From Ipomoea triloba (Eukaryota > Streptophyta > Magnoliopsida > Solanales > Convolvulaceae): DNA of 64,000 bases. Every line of letters begins with the position of its first letter. Within the stretch, counting starts at the first letter, position 1. The DNA lies in assembly GCF_003576645.1 (NCBI RefSeq), contig NC_044930.1, positions 1,132,390 through 1,196,389 of the forward strand, given 5' to 3'. Shown one piece after another: positions 48,493 through 59,145 of the stretch. The translations under genes and the position numbers were made by a program. Below the pieces are notes generated by a model. The model was not told the DNA's origin, searched no databases, and worked only from the letters and a program-made list of their open reading frames with translations.

Positions 48493-50159
48493 AAATTTGC
48501 TATAACCCAAAAAAATAAATATATTGCTATTAGCAACTAAATGAATCCACTTGGTTTTGAAAAAAAAAATGAATCCACTTCCTCTACGACCTAAATGGCA
48601 TCTAATTTTATACATGTATGAGATTAATGGAGCATTGATGATGACGATGGATGAGACAGTGGAGTTGTTGCCGGATTAAATTAAAACACAATCATCATGT
48701 CTCAAAAAGAATGGTCAAGTGAGTAAAACATAATTCTTATACCTCCATTAAATTTTTGTCAAGACTTTTTCGGTTAAACTCAATATACAGGGTCTTCCTA
48801 GTACAAATCTCTCATGTGTGGTTATGAATTATTACATAAAAATCAAGTTTATTTTGTACTAACTCTAAGTTAGTGACTATGAATTTCCTTAGCATCTGAA
48901 CGAAAGAAAAAGAAAAAGAAAAAACACGACCGTCATATCATTACATTATTTGTAGTAAACAATTGGTCGAGGTATTGGGTTAGGAAAACCTTGTATCTGA
49001 AGCCTAATGGAATATGCACGTACGAGACATAATCATTAAAATCATCATCACTCACCAGCCCAAATATCCATCTTTCTGCATTTCGTGGAAGCCATGTTTC
49101 CTCTCCACCTTCTATTTTATGGTTTTCTTTTTTTCATCTTTAAGTCGATATATCTTTTGCTTTATAAACCATTCTTAACATATATAATCACTAAAAATTC
49201 TTATATTCATTTAAACTATACCCCTTACAAAATTAACTTACCCCAAAGTGTAGTTATTAATATTATTGTTGAGGCCTATTATAATGTGTCGGAAAAGAAT
49301 TAAAAAATTCAGATGAAATTAATTATATCTATAGCGAAAATAATAGGGCAATGAACTTCCTATAAAAGGTTTTACTCTAGCACAATCGGAACTTGCATGA
49401 ACTCGATCTAGTTTGTGCAATCCACTCTATTCTGATGGAGGACAACTCGAATATTCCTCGACTTAAGAGAGTGTTAGTGGATGAACTTTGAATTAACTCG
49501 ACTTGGAAAATTCTTCTAAATGAAATCAAATAGTAACTTGATTTTGGACTAATTGTAATTACTGACGTGACAATAGAATTCTAGAGGCCATAGTACCCAA
49601 AATTATTTTTTTATAACATTCAAGACGAAATAAAAAAAACTTGAACATTTAAGGGGCACGATTTAAACTAAACTATAATCCTGAGGATGAAATTAGAATA
49701 TTGAAAACTTTAGAATCTAGATAAGTAGATGACAATGGAATTTAAGAATCTACTCGGAGGAAATTATCAAATAGTCCATGAGGCTTACGATGTTGTTTTT
49801 AAGCCCATTAAAGCTTTCCATAATCCCTGATTGGACTTAAAACCGCTTGCTGTAGCCCAATGGGCTTAGCAAGAAGCCCAATATTTTAAAGCCCATTCCA
49901 ATGAATCCTCTTTCTTTCTTTTTTTTTTTGATGACCCAAGACACCAAATTGTAAAGTGTTGCACACATAGCTCAACCCAACCCAAACCTCCGATGTCGGC
50001 GTATTATTCTGTGGACCCAGATCCACCTTGCAAGATGGATCAGAATCCAAACTACACAATTTACATACTGAATGTTCAATAAGTATGCTTTAATTGTTGC
50101 TACTAACATTTGTTTTGAGAACGAGTGAAGTGGGAAATCCCACAACTATTACTTGAATG

Positions 50160-50365
50160 TATGTACATTTTAGGTGAAACTTACTTTGTGATCTTAGCCA
50201 ACACAAAACCACACGCCTTGTAACCTTGTCTAGTAAATGACTACAATAAGGTAAACAACCTTATTAGGTTGTCGTTAGCTGACTAGTTCAAACCACATGA
50301 AAAGTCAAACTTGAAACTTTGTAGTTATTAAGTCAATTGTCTAATCAAATTAATTGGGATTGCCA
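50160..50365 (+). repeat. Dispersed repeat family, copy 1 of 3
   Basis: Starts ATGTACATTTTAGGTGAAAC and TTACTTTGTGATCTTAGCCA. It ends AGTCAAACTTGAAACTTTGT, then AGTTATTAAGTCAATTGTCT and TTGGGATTGCC. Related copies lie at about 55015-55165 and 58950-59145. Confidence 0.7.
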
Positions 50366-51187
50366 AAATATCTTAACCCTTTACTTTTACCTAGTTTATA
50401 TTCATGATTTTAAAGACAAAAAGGGTATGGGAACAATGGTGGAGGCTTATCCATATATGATACTTAACAACTTCAATTCACAACTAAGGTAATACTTAAG
50501 ATTATGTATTTTGGCATGAAGCTTAATGACAATTTTACTACGAATTGGCAGTATCAATACGGCTGCAACACATCCAACAAGAGGAAGCTTCTTGGTAACT
50601 GGTGGAAGGAAAAAAAATGTGAGAGGTACCTAACACCACAAGATTGGTGAGAAGCAAAGATTTCATTCTTTTTTCTTCTTTTTAATTTAAGCACGTAATT
50701 TCATAGTGTTCAATATTCTATGTAGGATTGACAATAAATTCATAGCTTATGTTAATTGGAAGTAAAAATGCCATTTCCCATGAAAATTGAAAATGAAAAA
50801 CTCTCTAAACATCTTAAGGAGTTAATTAGGTGAAGTTGGGAGAACTTATTTGAACATGTTAGCATTTTCCCATGAAAGTTGGTTTAGTACTTGCATGTTT
50901 TCAAATGTAAGTTGTCTCTAATTTTGACTGAATTTTTAGTACTATTTTTGTGGTAACCCTTATGTTTTTAAAAAAATAAAAACAAAAAATAAAATTGTGT
51001 CTTAATGACTTTGTATTCAAAAGTCAGTCCACGTCACACACAATTTCTGTCCACGTCGCTCTCTCTTCCACAATTTCCAAAGAAATTTATCCGTTAAAAC
51101 TTCAGTCCAATCCTCTCCCCCACGAACACGAAACCTCACACCTTTCCCATTCTCTCCGTGCATGAAAACCTCAGAGTTACTGTAAAG

Positions 51188-51841
51188 ATGGCCGGCGGTA
51201 TAAGCAAACTCGGCACAGCGCTCGCCGTGATCTTCGTTGTCTTATTAGCAGCGCTCATCGCCCAGCTCGTTTTCGTGCTCTGGCGCCGCCGCGCCTTCCG
51301 CCGTAGAATCCCGCCGCCGGAAAGTGGGATCGGCGACGTGGAGAGCCAATCTCAGTCGTCCTCTTTCTTCTCCGTTCCCTCTAAGGAGCTCTTCTTGTTT
51401 CTCTGCCTCAAGACTGACACTCGCCTCGCCAGAATCGAGCCCAGCTCCACCCCGAGTCTCCACAACTCGGCCGGGTCAACCCCCGAGATGGAGCTCGTCG
51501 ACCTTTTGAAGCTCCAGGGCGGCCTGTACGGGCCCTCCAAGATTCTCTTCACGATCAAGGAAGAAGAGAAAGAAGATTTAGAATCGGTTTGTTCTTCGGT
51601 GGAAAAGGGGCCCAGAAGGAAAACGAATAGTAAGCGGAGGAGCTTGGAGGACTTTTTCGAGATCGACGGCGACGGTGACTCGCCGGAAATATCGCCGGAG
51701 GTGGTTTCCACGGCCGCCGGTGATTGCCATTTGGATATAGAAACGACGCCGTTCTCCACTCCGTGTACTTCCCCAACCTACTTCACTCCGTCAGCCTCGC
51801 CGGCGCGTGAAGAAGGTGATAGAGGTGTTAGAACTGTATAA
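51188..51841 (+). CDS. Plant single-pass membrane protein of unknown function
   Basis: Intronless, 217 aa from the ATG at 51188; an in-frame ATG at 51158 would add ten residues, but MAGG is the better start. One hydrophobic segment (residues about 8-32, TALAVIFVVLLAALIAQLVF) is followed by an Arg-rich stretch (WRRRAFRRR), so the bulk probably faces the cytosol. Further blocks are KELFLFLCLKTDTRLARIEP, GGLYGPSKILFTIKEEEKED and the Ser/Thr/Pro-rich TPFSTPCTSPTYFTPSASP. I recognise the combination of an N-terminal helix, LYGPSxxLFTIKEE and TPFSTPCxSPxYFTP as a conserved plant family without a known role. Confidence 0.82.
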   Translation: MAGGISKLGTALAVIFVVLLAALIAQLVFVLWRRRAFRRRIPPPESGIGDVESQSQSSSFFSVPSKELFLFLCLKTDTRLARIEPSSTPSLHNSAGSTPEMELVDLLKLQGGLYGPSKILFTIKEEEKEDLESVCSSVEKGPRRKTNSKRRSLEDFFEIDGDGDSPEISPEVVSTAAGDCHLDIETTPFSTPCTSPTYFTPSASPAREEGDRGVRTV

Positions 51842-54071
51842 ATTGCCGTCACCGCCGCCGGCCGGCCGGCGAGGTTTAGCAGGCATTGATCTGACTCCTA
51901 GTATATCATATCACTACTGTATTTTTAATTTTCATTTTTGTATATATTTGATTTTGACATTTTACCTTCCGCCATTAGTTTTTTCCCCTTGTTTTTTTCG
52001 TTTCCAATTCTCATGATTATTCCCATAAAATCACTAACATACTAATAATGAAATCTAAGGATTTTTATGACTTTATTCCAAAAAAGAAAAAGAAATAAAT
52101 AAATTGAAGCATATAAAAATCTCAAAGGAGAAGCCTAAACCAGTTAGATTACACATTTATGTTTTTTTTTTTGTGGTGAAGTAGAAATTTGAATTCATGA
52201 CCTTTGACATAGGGTTGGTTTAAGCCTAAGTTGATAGCAGTTGAACTTGCTTTAATTCTTTTACCAGAGAAAATCAAATTTTAATCTTATAATTGCATTA
52301 GTAATTTGCTTATTAGTTATATTAAACTGTTGAGTTGTTTAATAGGAAACTTCAATGAAATTAATCCCTAATTTTAATATATGAGCTTTAAACAAGTTGG
52401 ATTAAAGCAACCATCACTTGAAAACTCTACTGATAACATACAATATGAGTACATGTCAAGTCAAAGACGTATTGTGTATAAATAAGTCTCAAAGAGTTAT
52501 GGCTGCAAAAATTTGAAGGATGGGGTAGGTAACAAACTGTTAATATAATAATGAAGGGGGTTGGAGATGCAGACAACTTATTTGATGTAAAGCATGCCAG
52601 TCTTAGGTATGTTTGTTTGATGTTTTAGGTTTAGCAATGTTTATGAGAATGGGATGGACTCCGATCCATGGTTGATACATTAGAAAATAATTGATTATTA
52701 AATTACAATAATTGTGATACAAGAAAGAATACGTTCCACGATAGAGTGAGTAAGAGTTTGGTTCTTGTCACGAACACTGAAAATTTAAGTTTGGATTGGT
52801 CTCCTTGTTTGCTGAAAATTTAGGTTTCAATTGATCTCCTTGTGTGTAAAAGTGTACAGTTTGGTGTTAAATCTTGAAACTAAATTGATTCGATTTACCT
52901 CTACCAAAACTTGGATTATAAATTAAAAAAATAAAAAGAATGACAACAAATGCATGTGCCAATTACCAAGTTATCATGATAGCACATCACTTGCGAGTTG
53001 GTGGGGGCAAGATGTAGTCTTGTATGACAAATCCAACGTTACATGACAGTACTATCCACCAACAAGGATGAAGACCATCCCCAACTCATCTTAATGACCC
53101 TTAAATGCACAATTCTAAGTCTTGTATTTTAACTCAAACTCAAATCAAGTTAAATAATCTATGTAACAACATAAGTCATTCACATAACCCTTAAAATCCT
53201 TAATGCACAACTTTAAGGTGAGAATATTTGAACCTGAACTTATGTTGAGTCAAGTAATCTACAATAGAGAGTTGACTTTAATCAAACTTATGCTGGGTCA
53301 AGTAATCTACAATAGAGAGTACTTTAATCAAAACGGATTAGGCCTGCTCCTTCGCATGGCAGCCCTAACCCGTCTCATCACGGGGCGGGGTGGGCCAACC
53401 CGCAGGTTTTAGCCGACTTTGAGAGTACTCATTAAAGTGACCATTAATGCACAATTCAAACCCAAAACTCTAACCCATTAGCATACTACTAACCCCACAT
53501 TTTCAAATTTGAATCTTTAACCCAAGACCCAAAGTTGGGGCCACCACTTTATATCTTTTTCAAGATGTCACGACCACTTTTTGTCGCAACTAACCTTTGT
53601 CCCATTACATAGTCCAAATCATAACGTGCAACTTCAGTCTTGAGCTACTTGATACCCTTTTCTTAAAGGTTTGAACCAGTTATTTTAATCTTTTTTACCA
53701 TTCAAAATAAAAAGGCAAAAACTTTATGAAGAATCAATCCTATATTCTCATCCCATCAACACTAAACCACAAGATAATTGCAAACAAATAAGAAACCCAA
53801 CCAAGCTATTTACATGATAATAATAAGCTTACAAATCCAAACTATTAACTTTCTTGAGTTAAGGCCAGCTAGAACCGGATAGTGACTACGATTTCACTTG
53901 TTACTCTAAAGATAATTGCAATCAATCAAGAAAGGATAAAAACACAATTTTTTTTTTTTTTAATTCTCAAGAAGCAAAAATTGCATACTAAGGAATCTAA
54001 AAGCAGGGAAGTAGAAGTTTTGTTTAATCTAGAGCATAAAGAATATGATAAAGAATGAAGAATCTAAGCTA
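51842..54071. other. Intergenic, convergent flanks
   Basis: Contains a 47-bp tandem duplication (53237-53330) and a GC-rich patch (about 53340-53420, CATCACGGGGCGGGGTGGGC) that looks like a dispersed repeat fragment. No gene. Confidence 0.5.
53237..53330. repeat. Tandem duplication, about 47-bp unit, two copies
   Basis: Copies at 53237-53284 and 53285-53330 share AACTTATG, GTCAAGTAATCTACAATAGA and CTTTAATCA, with one 2-bp indel and two substitutions. Confidence 0.85.
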
Positions 54072-54704
54072 CTACCAATCAAGATGACATTTTGTTCTCT
54101 CAAAATTACCAGAATTGGAGCGCAGGGGAACATTGTCGAGAGCGCAATCAATGGTAGGCTTAATTTTCTTGGATTTGATAAGCCAAAATTTCAATCTAAT
54201 CTGCAGAAAAAGCTTCAAATCAATCCGATAAGCCCCATTGTTCTTCTGCGCCGAGTAATCCGATTTCTCCCCGTCGCCGAGCGGGACCAGGTTCTGGCCC
54301 TTAATCACCGCGCGTAGATCAGACGTGTTCTTAGTGGGCTGAAAAAACGGGTCGAGATTCACGGCGGCGAATCTCTGGCCGGCGTAGAGCGCGCGTGCCT
54401 CGATTACGTCGTAGTAAATCCCGATCCGCTTGTTAGGGTTACGAATCGACATGTTGAGGGCGAGATTGTACAAGAGCGTGTTGTTGGCGGCGGAGAAATC
54501 GAACTGGGAAAGGGCGGCGTCGTCGACGTAGAATTTGACGGCGTTAGGTCGGAAAATGAGCCAGAGGATGAGCGCGACGACGCCGGCGAGGACGAGGAGG
54601 GTACAGAGGATCTGGAAGAGGCAGCTGCAGATGCAGTTGAAGAGACAGCCGCAGCAGCAGCCGAATGGGTTGCCGCCGCCGCGTGAACGGCTGTGTTTCG
54701 CCAT
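54072..54704 (-). CDS. NDR1/HIN1-like (NHL) protein, LEA2 fold, copy 1
   Basis: Intronless, 210 aa. It has a basic N terminus, a Cys-rich juxtamembrane stretch (CCCGCLFNCICSC, residues 17-28), one transmembrane helix (about 29-51), then FRPNAVKFYVDDAALSQFDF and the LEA2/NHL core with SIRNPNKRIGIYYDVIEA (NPN at 89-91, YYD at 97-99). The C terminus is KPTIDCALDNVPLRSNSG, then FERTKCHLDW. NHL proteins sit at the plasma membrane or ER and include defence and senescence genes (NDR1, HIN1, YLS9/NHL10). The Cys stretch may be acylated (inference). The match is to the NHL3/NHL10 type. Same strand as two further NHL genes downstream in the window. Confidence 0.92.
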   Translation of the reverse strand: MAKHSRSRGGGNPFGCCCGCLFNCICSCLFQILCTLLVLAGVVALILWLIFRPNAVKFYVDDAALSQFDFSAANNTLLYNLALNMSIRNPNKRIGIYYDVIEARALYAGQRFAAVNLDPFFQPTKNTSDLRAVIKGQNLVPLGDGEKSDYSAQKNNGAYRIDLKLFLQIRLKFWLIKSKKIKPTIDCALDNVPLRSNSGNFERTKCHLDW

Positions 54705-55014
54705 GGATGGATGGAGATGAGATTCAAAAACTCTTTGGATTGATTTGCAGAGATTTAGGGTGGGGAAAGATGCAGAGTTTTGTGATAATGTGGGTGGGGA
54801 CTGGGGATGAATTGGTAAGCGAAAAGAGAGGGCCAGTGGCCAGTGGGATAATCGTTGTCAGTTTTGTTGGATAGGCCAAATCAATGTAAAGATTTGATGC
54901 AACAAGTAATTATCTTATCTAGGCCAAATTAGGAAAAATTCACCGCTACTACCTGTACTTTGAGTAAAATTTGTTTAGTCCTGATCAATAAATATTTACT
55001 ATTTTACTATTTTA

Positions 55015-55165
55015 AAGTACATTTTGGGTGAAGTTCGCTGATTTATAAACAAAATTTACATATAATTGAACTCCGAACGGGTGAAATATGCGACCACTAG
55101 AGAGTTCTCATCTGAGTCAAACTTAAAACTTTGTAGTTACTAACTCGATTGGAATTACCTCCTCA
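55015..55165 (+). repeat. Dispersed repeat family, copy 2 of 3
   Basis: AAGTACATTTTGGGTGAAGT at the start and GAGTCAAACTTAAAACTTTG, then TAGTTACTAACTCGATTGGA at the end. Same order as the copy at 50160. Confidence 0.65.
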
Positions 55166-55658
55166 GTTATATATCACTAATCATTTTAATTATTGATGTC
55201 AGAAGCTATAAATTAAGACGCAATGTGATAGACTCAATCAAGAGAGTGTTGAGAATAATCAAATTTGTGGCATTTAGGTACAAAAATCATACTTCACCTA
55301 CTCAATCACTATATTTCAATATAAAATTATTCACCAAAATTTTAATGTCAGTTAAGATTAAGACCAGCATCTAAATTTTAAAAAATAATTATCAAAAAAA
55401 AAATAGAATTATATATATAATATTATTGTAAAATAATTGGGCCTCCATCCAAAAATTGGAGGCCCAGTACTTTGGTCATGGCCAGGGACGGCCTTGTAAA
55501 TAATTAATGAGAGATATAATTTTCTATATATATAACTTATAAACGGGCCATTTTGAGCTGGGATGGTCTGGGTAAATATAAAAAGATCAGATCTCTTAAG
55601 CCCAGTAAAGTAAATTTAATGGGTTACACATACATTCCATCCATAGAAACTACCAAAA

Positions 55659-56115
55659 TTATACCGTGCACCACGTACCTAAACGACGTCGTTTTGAGTA
55701 TTGTAAACTAATCGTCTGTTTTTTTGGAAATCACGTTTCCCGTTGTGGCCGGTCTCTGTATTTATGTTAATATTCTGTGTATTCCAGGCAATCATTCTGT
55801 GTATTCTAGACAACCGTTCTGTGTATTCTAGGCAACCGTTATGTGTATTCATGTTAGTAAACATGTTGTGATGTGTTTGTGCATTTGAATGTTTAGGAGG
55901 ATGAGTTCTGTGTATTTTGTGTCAATATTCTGTGTATTCTGGGCAAACATTATGTGTATTCTAGGCAAACATTTTGTGTATTCTAGATAATGATTATGTG
56001 TATTATAGATAATGAATTCCCTAATGTCATTCGCGTCTGCGAACACTAACACCAAAACGACGTCGTTTTACGTACGTGGTGTACATTGCTATGTGCACCG
56101 TGGTGCAGGGTATAA
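55659..56115. mobile_element. MITE/MULE-like element with inverted ends and internal minisatellite
   Basis: The left end TTATACCGTGCACCACGTAC then AAACGACGTCGTTTT is matched inversely by the right end (TTATACCCTGCACCACG, then TACGTAAAACGACGTCGTTT). The right arm carries an extra 24 bp between the two blocks. The interior (about 55770-56015) has two blocks of a roughly 21-bp minisatellite based on TTCTGTGTATTCTAGGCAAC. No transposase is coded. The total is 457 bp. No target-site duplication was certain. Confidence 0.75.
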
Positions 56116-56431
56116 CGATTGCTATGTTACACATTGATTAAACTAAAAGCATAAACAAAAAGTCAAATATTTGCACAAAGACAATAGAAAAATACACAAC
56201 TAACGACGACCAAAAAATTCAAAGAATCCGTTTTTTTCGTCTAACGTAAGGCAAATCATCAATATATTCTCTGTCTCGTGCACCAACGGATAGTATATGC
56301 CATCTATAATTTGTTACTCCCTTCCCATCATTGCACGCTCCTGCGGAACAAATCAAGAAAATTCTTACACCTCTCCATTGAATTTATTGATGGATGTGAT
56401 TTATAAGTTAATACATAGACGTAAGGTTTCG

Positions 56432-56537
56432 AACCCTACTGAAGCACAAAGAGTCAACGTCCAGATCAGGGTTAAAATCTGTAACCTCTAATTTGGGAGA
56501 GTTATAGTTATGCAGCTTGACCACAAGATTTTTGGCC
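56432..56537 (-). mobile_element. tRNA-derived SINE copy, diverged
   Basis: The minus strand reads GGCCAAAAATCTTGTGGTCA, AGCTGC, and at the far end GTTGACTCTTTGTGCTTCAG then TAGGGTT, matching the family defined at 48381. The middle is strongly diverged. Confidence 0.55.
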
Positions 56538-57756
56538 AATTATCAAGGTTTAATCATGCTTTTTTGTCCATAATTTGTTACCTAAGAACCAACTAAGCTA
56601 CCCGTGTGAACTTGAATTTATAAATTTGCATTCATATCTCACTGTCTTTACTCGCTGTGGGAACTCTTAACAACGTAAGTTATAAGCAACATTATATGAA
56701 TTATATTAAGTAGAAGGTGTCATTGTTTGGTATGTGTGGCTGTCAACATGACCAAAATCACATGGGGATATGATACATTATATATGCATATGCATGCCCC
56801 TTTCTCTATTCTTAGAGTGGACCAAAACAGCTCACACCTCTCAATTGACCAAACCCATACATATTTGTAATGCATATCCACACTCCATAGGTAACTGGTG
56901 AAGGGCGGCTCAACTTTCTTTTCATCAAATTTTTCTAAATTAATTGAATTACTATAATAATTAAATTAATTGATCTCACTTCTAAAATTAAATACATCTT
57001 ACCCTTTAAATTATTGAAGAATATTATGTGACAACATAAATGTCTGGACGATCAATAATACATGAGGTCAACCAAGGGTATGGGATCGGGGACAACCTGA
57101 GCTCAAGTGCATGACCCCAAATCCACGAGCTGAGTACTTAGTTTGTCAAGGTCATCATGATGTTAAAGACATCTGACATGATTTGTTAGTCCATATAAAT
57201 AATCTGCACTTTGTAATAAGGTGACAACTAACTTTAATTTATACTCAATTATCTCGTACTAAAAACACTCACTTCAGTCCTAGTAAACTTGAATACCTAA
57301 TGGTGTAATTCCACTACTTAGCTATCTAGCTAGTGTTTAGTAAAGTACTAATAATTAAACAATGAACACAAACTAACATAAACTAAATTAAATATTATTT
57401 ATTATTATATGAATTATTGTAAGAAAAAGATGGAAAGTGATGGCTTACCCTCCATGACTCCTCATCCACTATGTGCTCATCACATTTTTCTAATATCAAA
57501 ACTTCAAAAAAAGGACTAGAGAAAATAATAAACAATTATTATACATATTTGTCGTCGTATTTATAAAACCTTAAAAATTAATCTTAACCTTACATCATTG
57601 TAAATTTTGCTGTCACTTCTTCCTCGTCGTTATTTTTGTTTTTCTTTTTAATAGCAAAATGTACAATTATTATGGAATAAAATGATAAATAATAAAAAGT
57701 AAAAACAGGGAAAACCGGAAAATGATCACTTGACGGCGGCGACGTTGACTTGACGG

Positions 57757-58389
57757 TCAAAGGCTAACTTCGCACCTCTCGACGAACTGGTATTTGACGG
57801 CGTTACCGACGAGGATGCCGCCGGGTCCGGGGACGTTTCCGAACGGAATAAACGCCGGACATCTGACGTGGATATGGTAACGGCTAGTGATGAGGGTGCC
57901 GACTTTCCACCGAACGCGGCCGTCGAGGCGGAAAATGATCCCGACGCCGCCGGCGGCCTCGGCGGCGGTGAGCGTGGGGACGAAGAAGGGCGCGATGGGG
58001 ACGTTGTTGCCGTAGACGAAGGGGGACCAGAGATTGTCGTCCTTGTGGCCCTGGTACACCGGCGGGATGGCGGTGGCGAAGGTGATTTGCTGGTCGCGGT
58101 AGACGGCGAAGACGGCGAGGCGGTCGTAGTAGATGCCGATGTTGTCGTTGGGGTTTCGCGACTCCACGGTGATTTGGATGGTGGTGGAGAAGATGTTCGG
58201 GGGGGTGACGTTGAAGTTGAAGATGGTGGCGTCCCGGAGATAGAACCGCGGCTTTTTCGGCTGGAGGATCGCCCAGGTGATTAAAATGGTGAGGAGGACG
58301 ACGAAGAGGAAGATGAGAAGCCCGGCGCAGCACTGCCGGATTAGCTTCTTTCGCTTTTGCTTGTGGTGGGTGCACTCCTTCGTAGACAT
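57757..58389 (-). CDS. NDR1/HIN1-like (NHL) protein, LEA2 fold, copy 2
   Basis: Intronless, 210 aa, the same length as copy 1. A basic N terminus (HHKQKRKKLIRQCC) is followed by a transmembrane helix (about 21-42), then QPKKPRFYLRDATIFNFNVT and the LEA2 core with SRNPNDNIGIYYDRLAVFAV (NPN at 79-81). Next come WSPFVYGNNVPIAPF, a VRWKVGTLITSRYHIHVRCP block and a final FVERCEVSL. The FNVT, VRWKVG and HVRCPA blocks place it with the NHL1/NHL12/NHL2-like branch, distinct from copy 1. Membrane-anchored with an extracytosolic LEA2 domain is the family expectation. A TATA-like box is about 115 bp upstream and a (CT)n run lies in the leader. Confidence 0.93.
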   Translation of the reverse strand: MSTKECTHHKQKRKKLIRQCCAGLLIFLFVVLLTILITWAILQPKKPRFYLRDATIFNFNVTPPNIFSTTIQITVESRNPNDNIGIYYDRLAVFAVYRDQQITFATAIPPVYQGHKDDNLWSPFVYGNNVPIAPFFVPTLTAAEAAGGVGIIFRLDGRVRWKVGTLITSRYHIHVRCPAFIPFGNVPGPGGILVGNAVKYQFVERCEVSL

Positions 58390-58439
58390 TTTTTTTCCGG
58401 CGACTTTGTCGGCGGCGGTGGAGAGGGAGTGGTTGTTAG

Positions 58440-58460
58440 GTGAGAGAGAGAGAGAGAGAG
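58440..58460 (-). repeat. (CT)n run in the leader of NHL copy 2
   Basis: A GA dinucleotide run on the plus strand, i.e. CT on the sense strand, about 50 bp upstream of the ATG. CT-rich leaders are common in plant promoters. Confidence 0.8.
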
Positions 58461-58502
58461 GGGAAATGGATGTGTGGATAGGTATTCAGTAATATCTATA
58501 GA

Positions 58503-58510
58503 CTATATAG
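58503..58510 (-). promoter_or_regulatory. Candidate TATA box of NHL copy 2
   Basis: CTATATAG about 115 bp upstream of the start codon on the minus strand. Motif and spacing only. Confidence 0.4.
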
Positions 58511-58949
58511 GCATGGAAATTAGGGAAGGTTTGTCTTTACTTTGTGTGAATTATTCATTAAACTGTGCTTTATGAGTGTAAAATAAGTCATCAAATGGTT
58601 GGTGACTTGGTGTTAAGATCAATTATAGTAATTATAATCCTATACACTAATAAATAATAAAATACCCACCATCTTGTGGTCTAAGGGGCATAGCTGTGAC
58701 TCTCAGTGCTATATTGTATCAGAGTTAATAGTACTCAATAATAATAATAATTTTTATTATAGTGACGAAATTAAAGATAGTATACAAGATTGACACTGCA
58801 TACTATTAAAAGTATATGTGATACGATACCGTATATACATGCATAGTCAGCTCAACCCACCCCTAGAAGCTAAAGGGAGGAACCCTCCCAAGCAGCGCTG
58901 GCTTATACACAAGCAAAATCAATGATGTATATGACGTCTAACAAAGTCA

Positions 58950-59145
58950 CATCCTTGTATTTTGTGCAAAGCATACTTTGTGATTTTAGTTGACAAATGA
59001 TCACACAGAATTAAACCAACCTAAACTAACAATAACTAAACATTTCAAATCACGAAATTCAAAATATATCTTCTGCGGAGAGTCAAACTTGAAACTTTAT
59101 AGTTACCAAGTCAACAATCTGACTAATTTGATTAGGGGTTTTTCA
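58950..59145 (+). repeat. Dispersed repeat family, copy 3 of 3
   Basis: Contains CATACTTTGTGATTTTAGTT and, at the end, GAGTCAAACTTGAAACTTTA then TAGTTACCAAGTCAACAATC and TTAGGGG. Same order as the copies at 50160 and 55015. Confidence 0.65.

Larger units (their letters stand above)
41320..51157. other. Long gene-poor region between SMXL3 and the membrane-protein gene
   Basis: About 9.8 kb with no supported gene. It holds (ATT)n (about 41459-41495), nested dispersed repeats (42.28, 43.1-43.85 kb), a foldback element (43381-43539), a possible copia fragment (44.33-44.51 kb), a tandem duplication (45544-45672), (CAA)n (about 46450-46475), a CCA/CAC-rich stretch (48040-48150), a SINE (48381-48492) and a three-copy dispersed repeat member (50160-50365). 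Confidence 0.6.
54705..57756. other. Intergenic between NHL copies 1 and 2
   Basis: Contains a dispersed repeat copy (55015-55165), a long element with inverted ends and internal minisatellite (55659-56115) and a SINE copy (56432-56537). No gene supported. Confidence 0.55.

Noticed and set aside
55679..56055. Minus-strand frames with repeated EYTxxLxRIH peptides
   Set aside because: Product of a 21-bp noncoding minisatellite whose period is a multiple of three.
57868..58375. 138- and 163-codon frames overlapping NHL copy 2
   Set aside because: Shadow frames of a GC-rich gene. The 210-residue frame has the NHL motifs.
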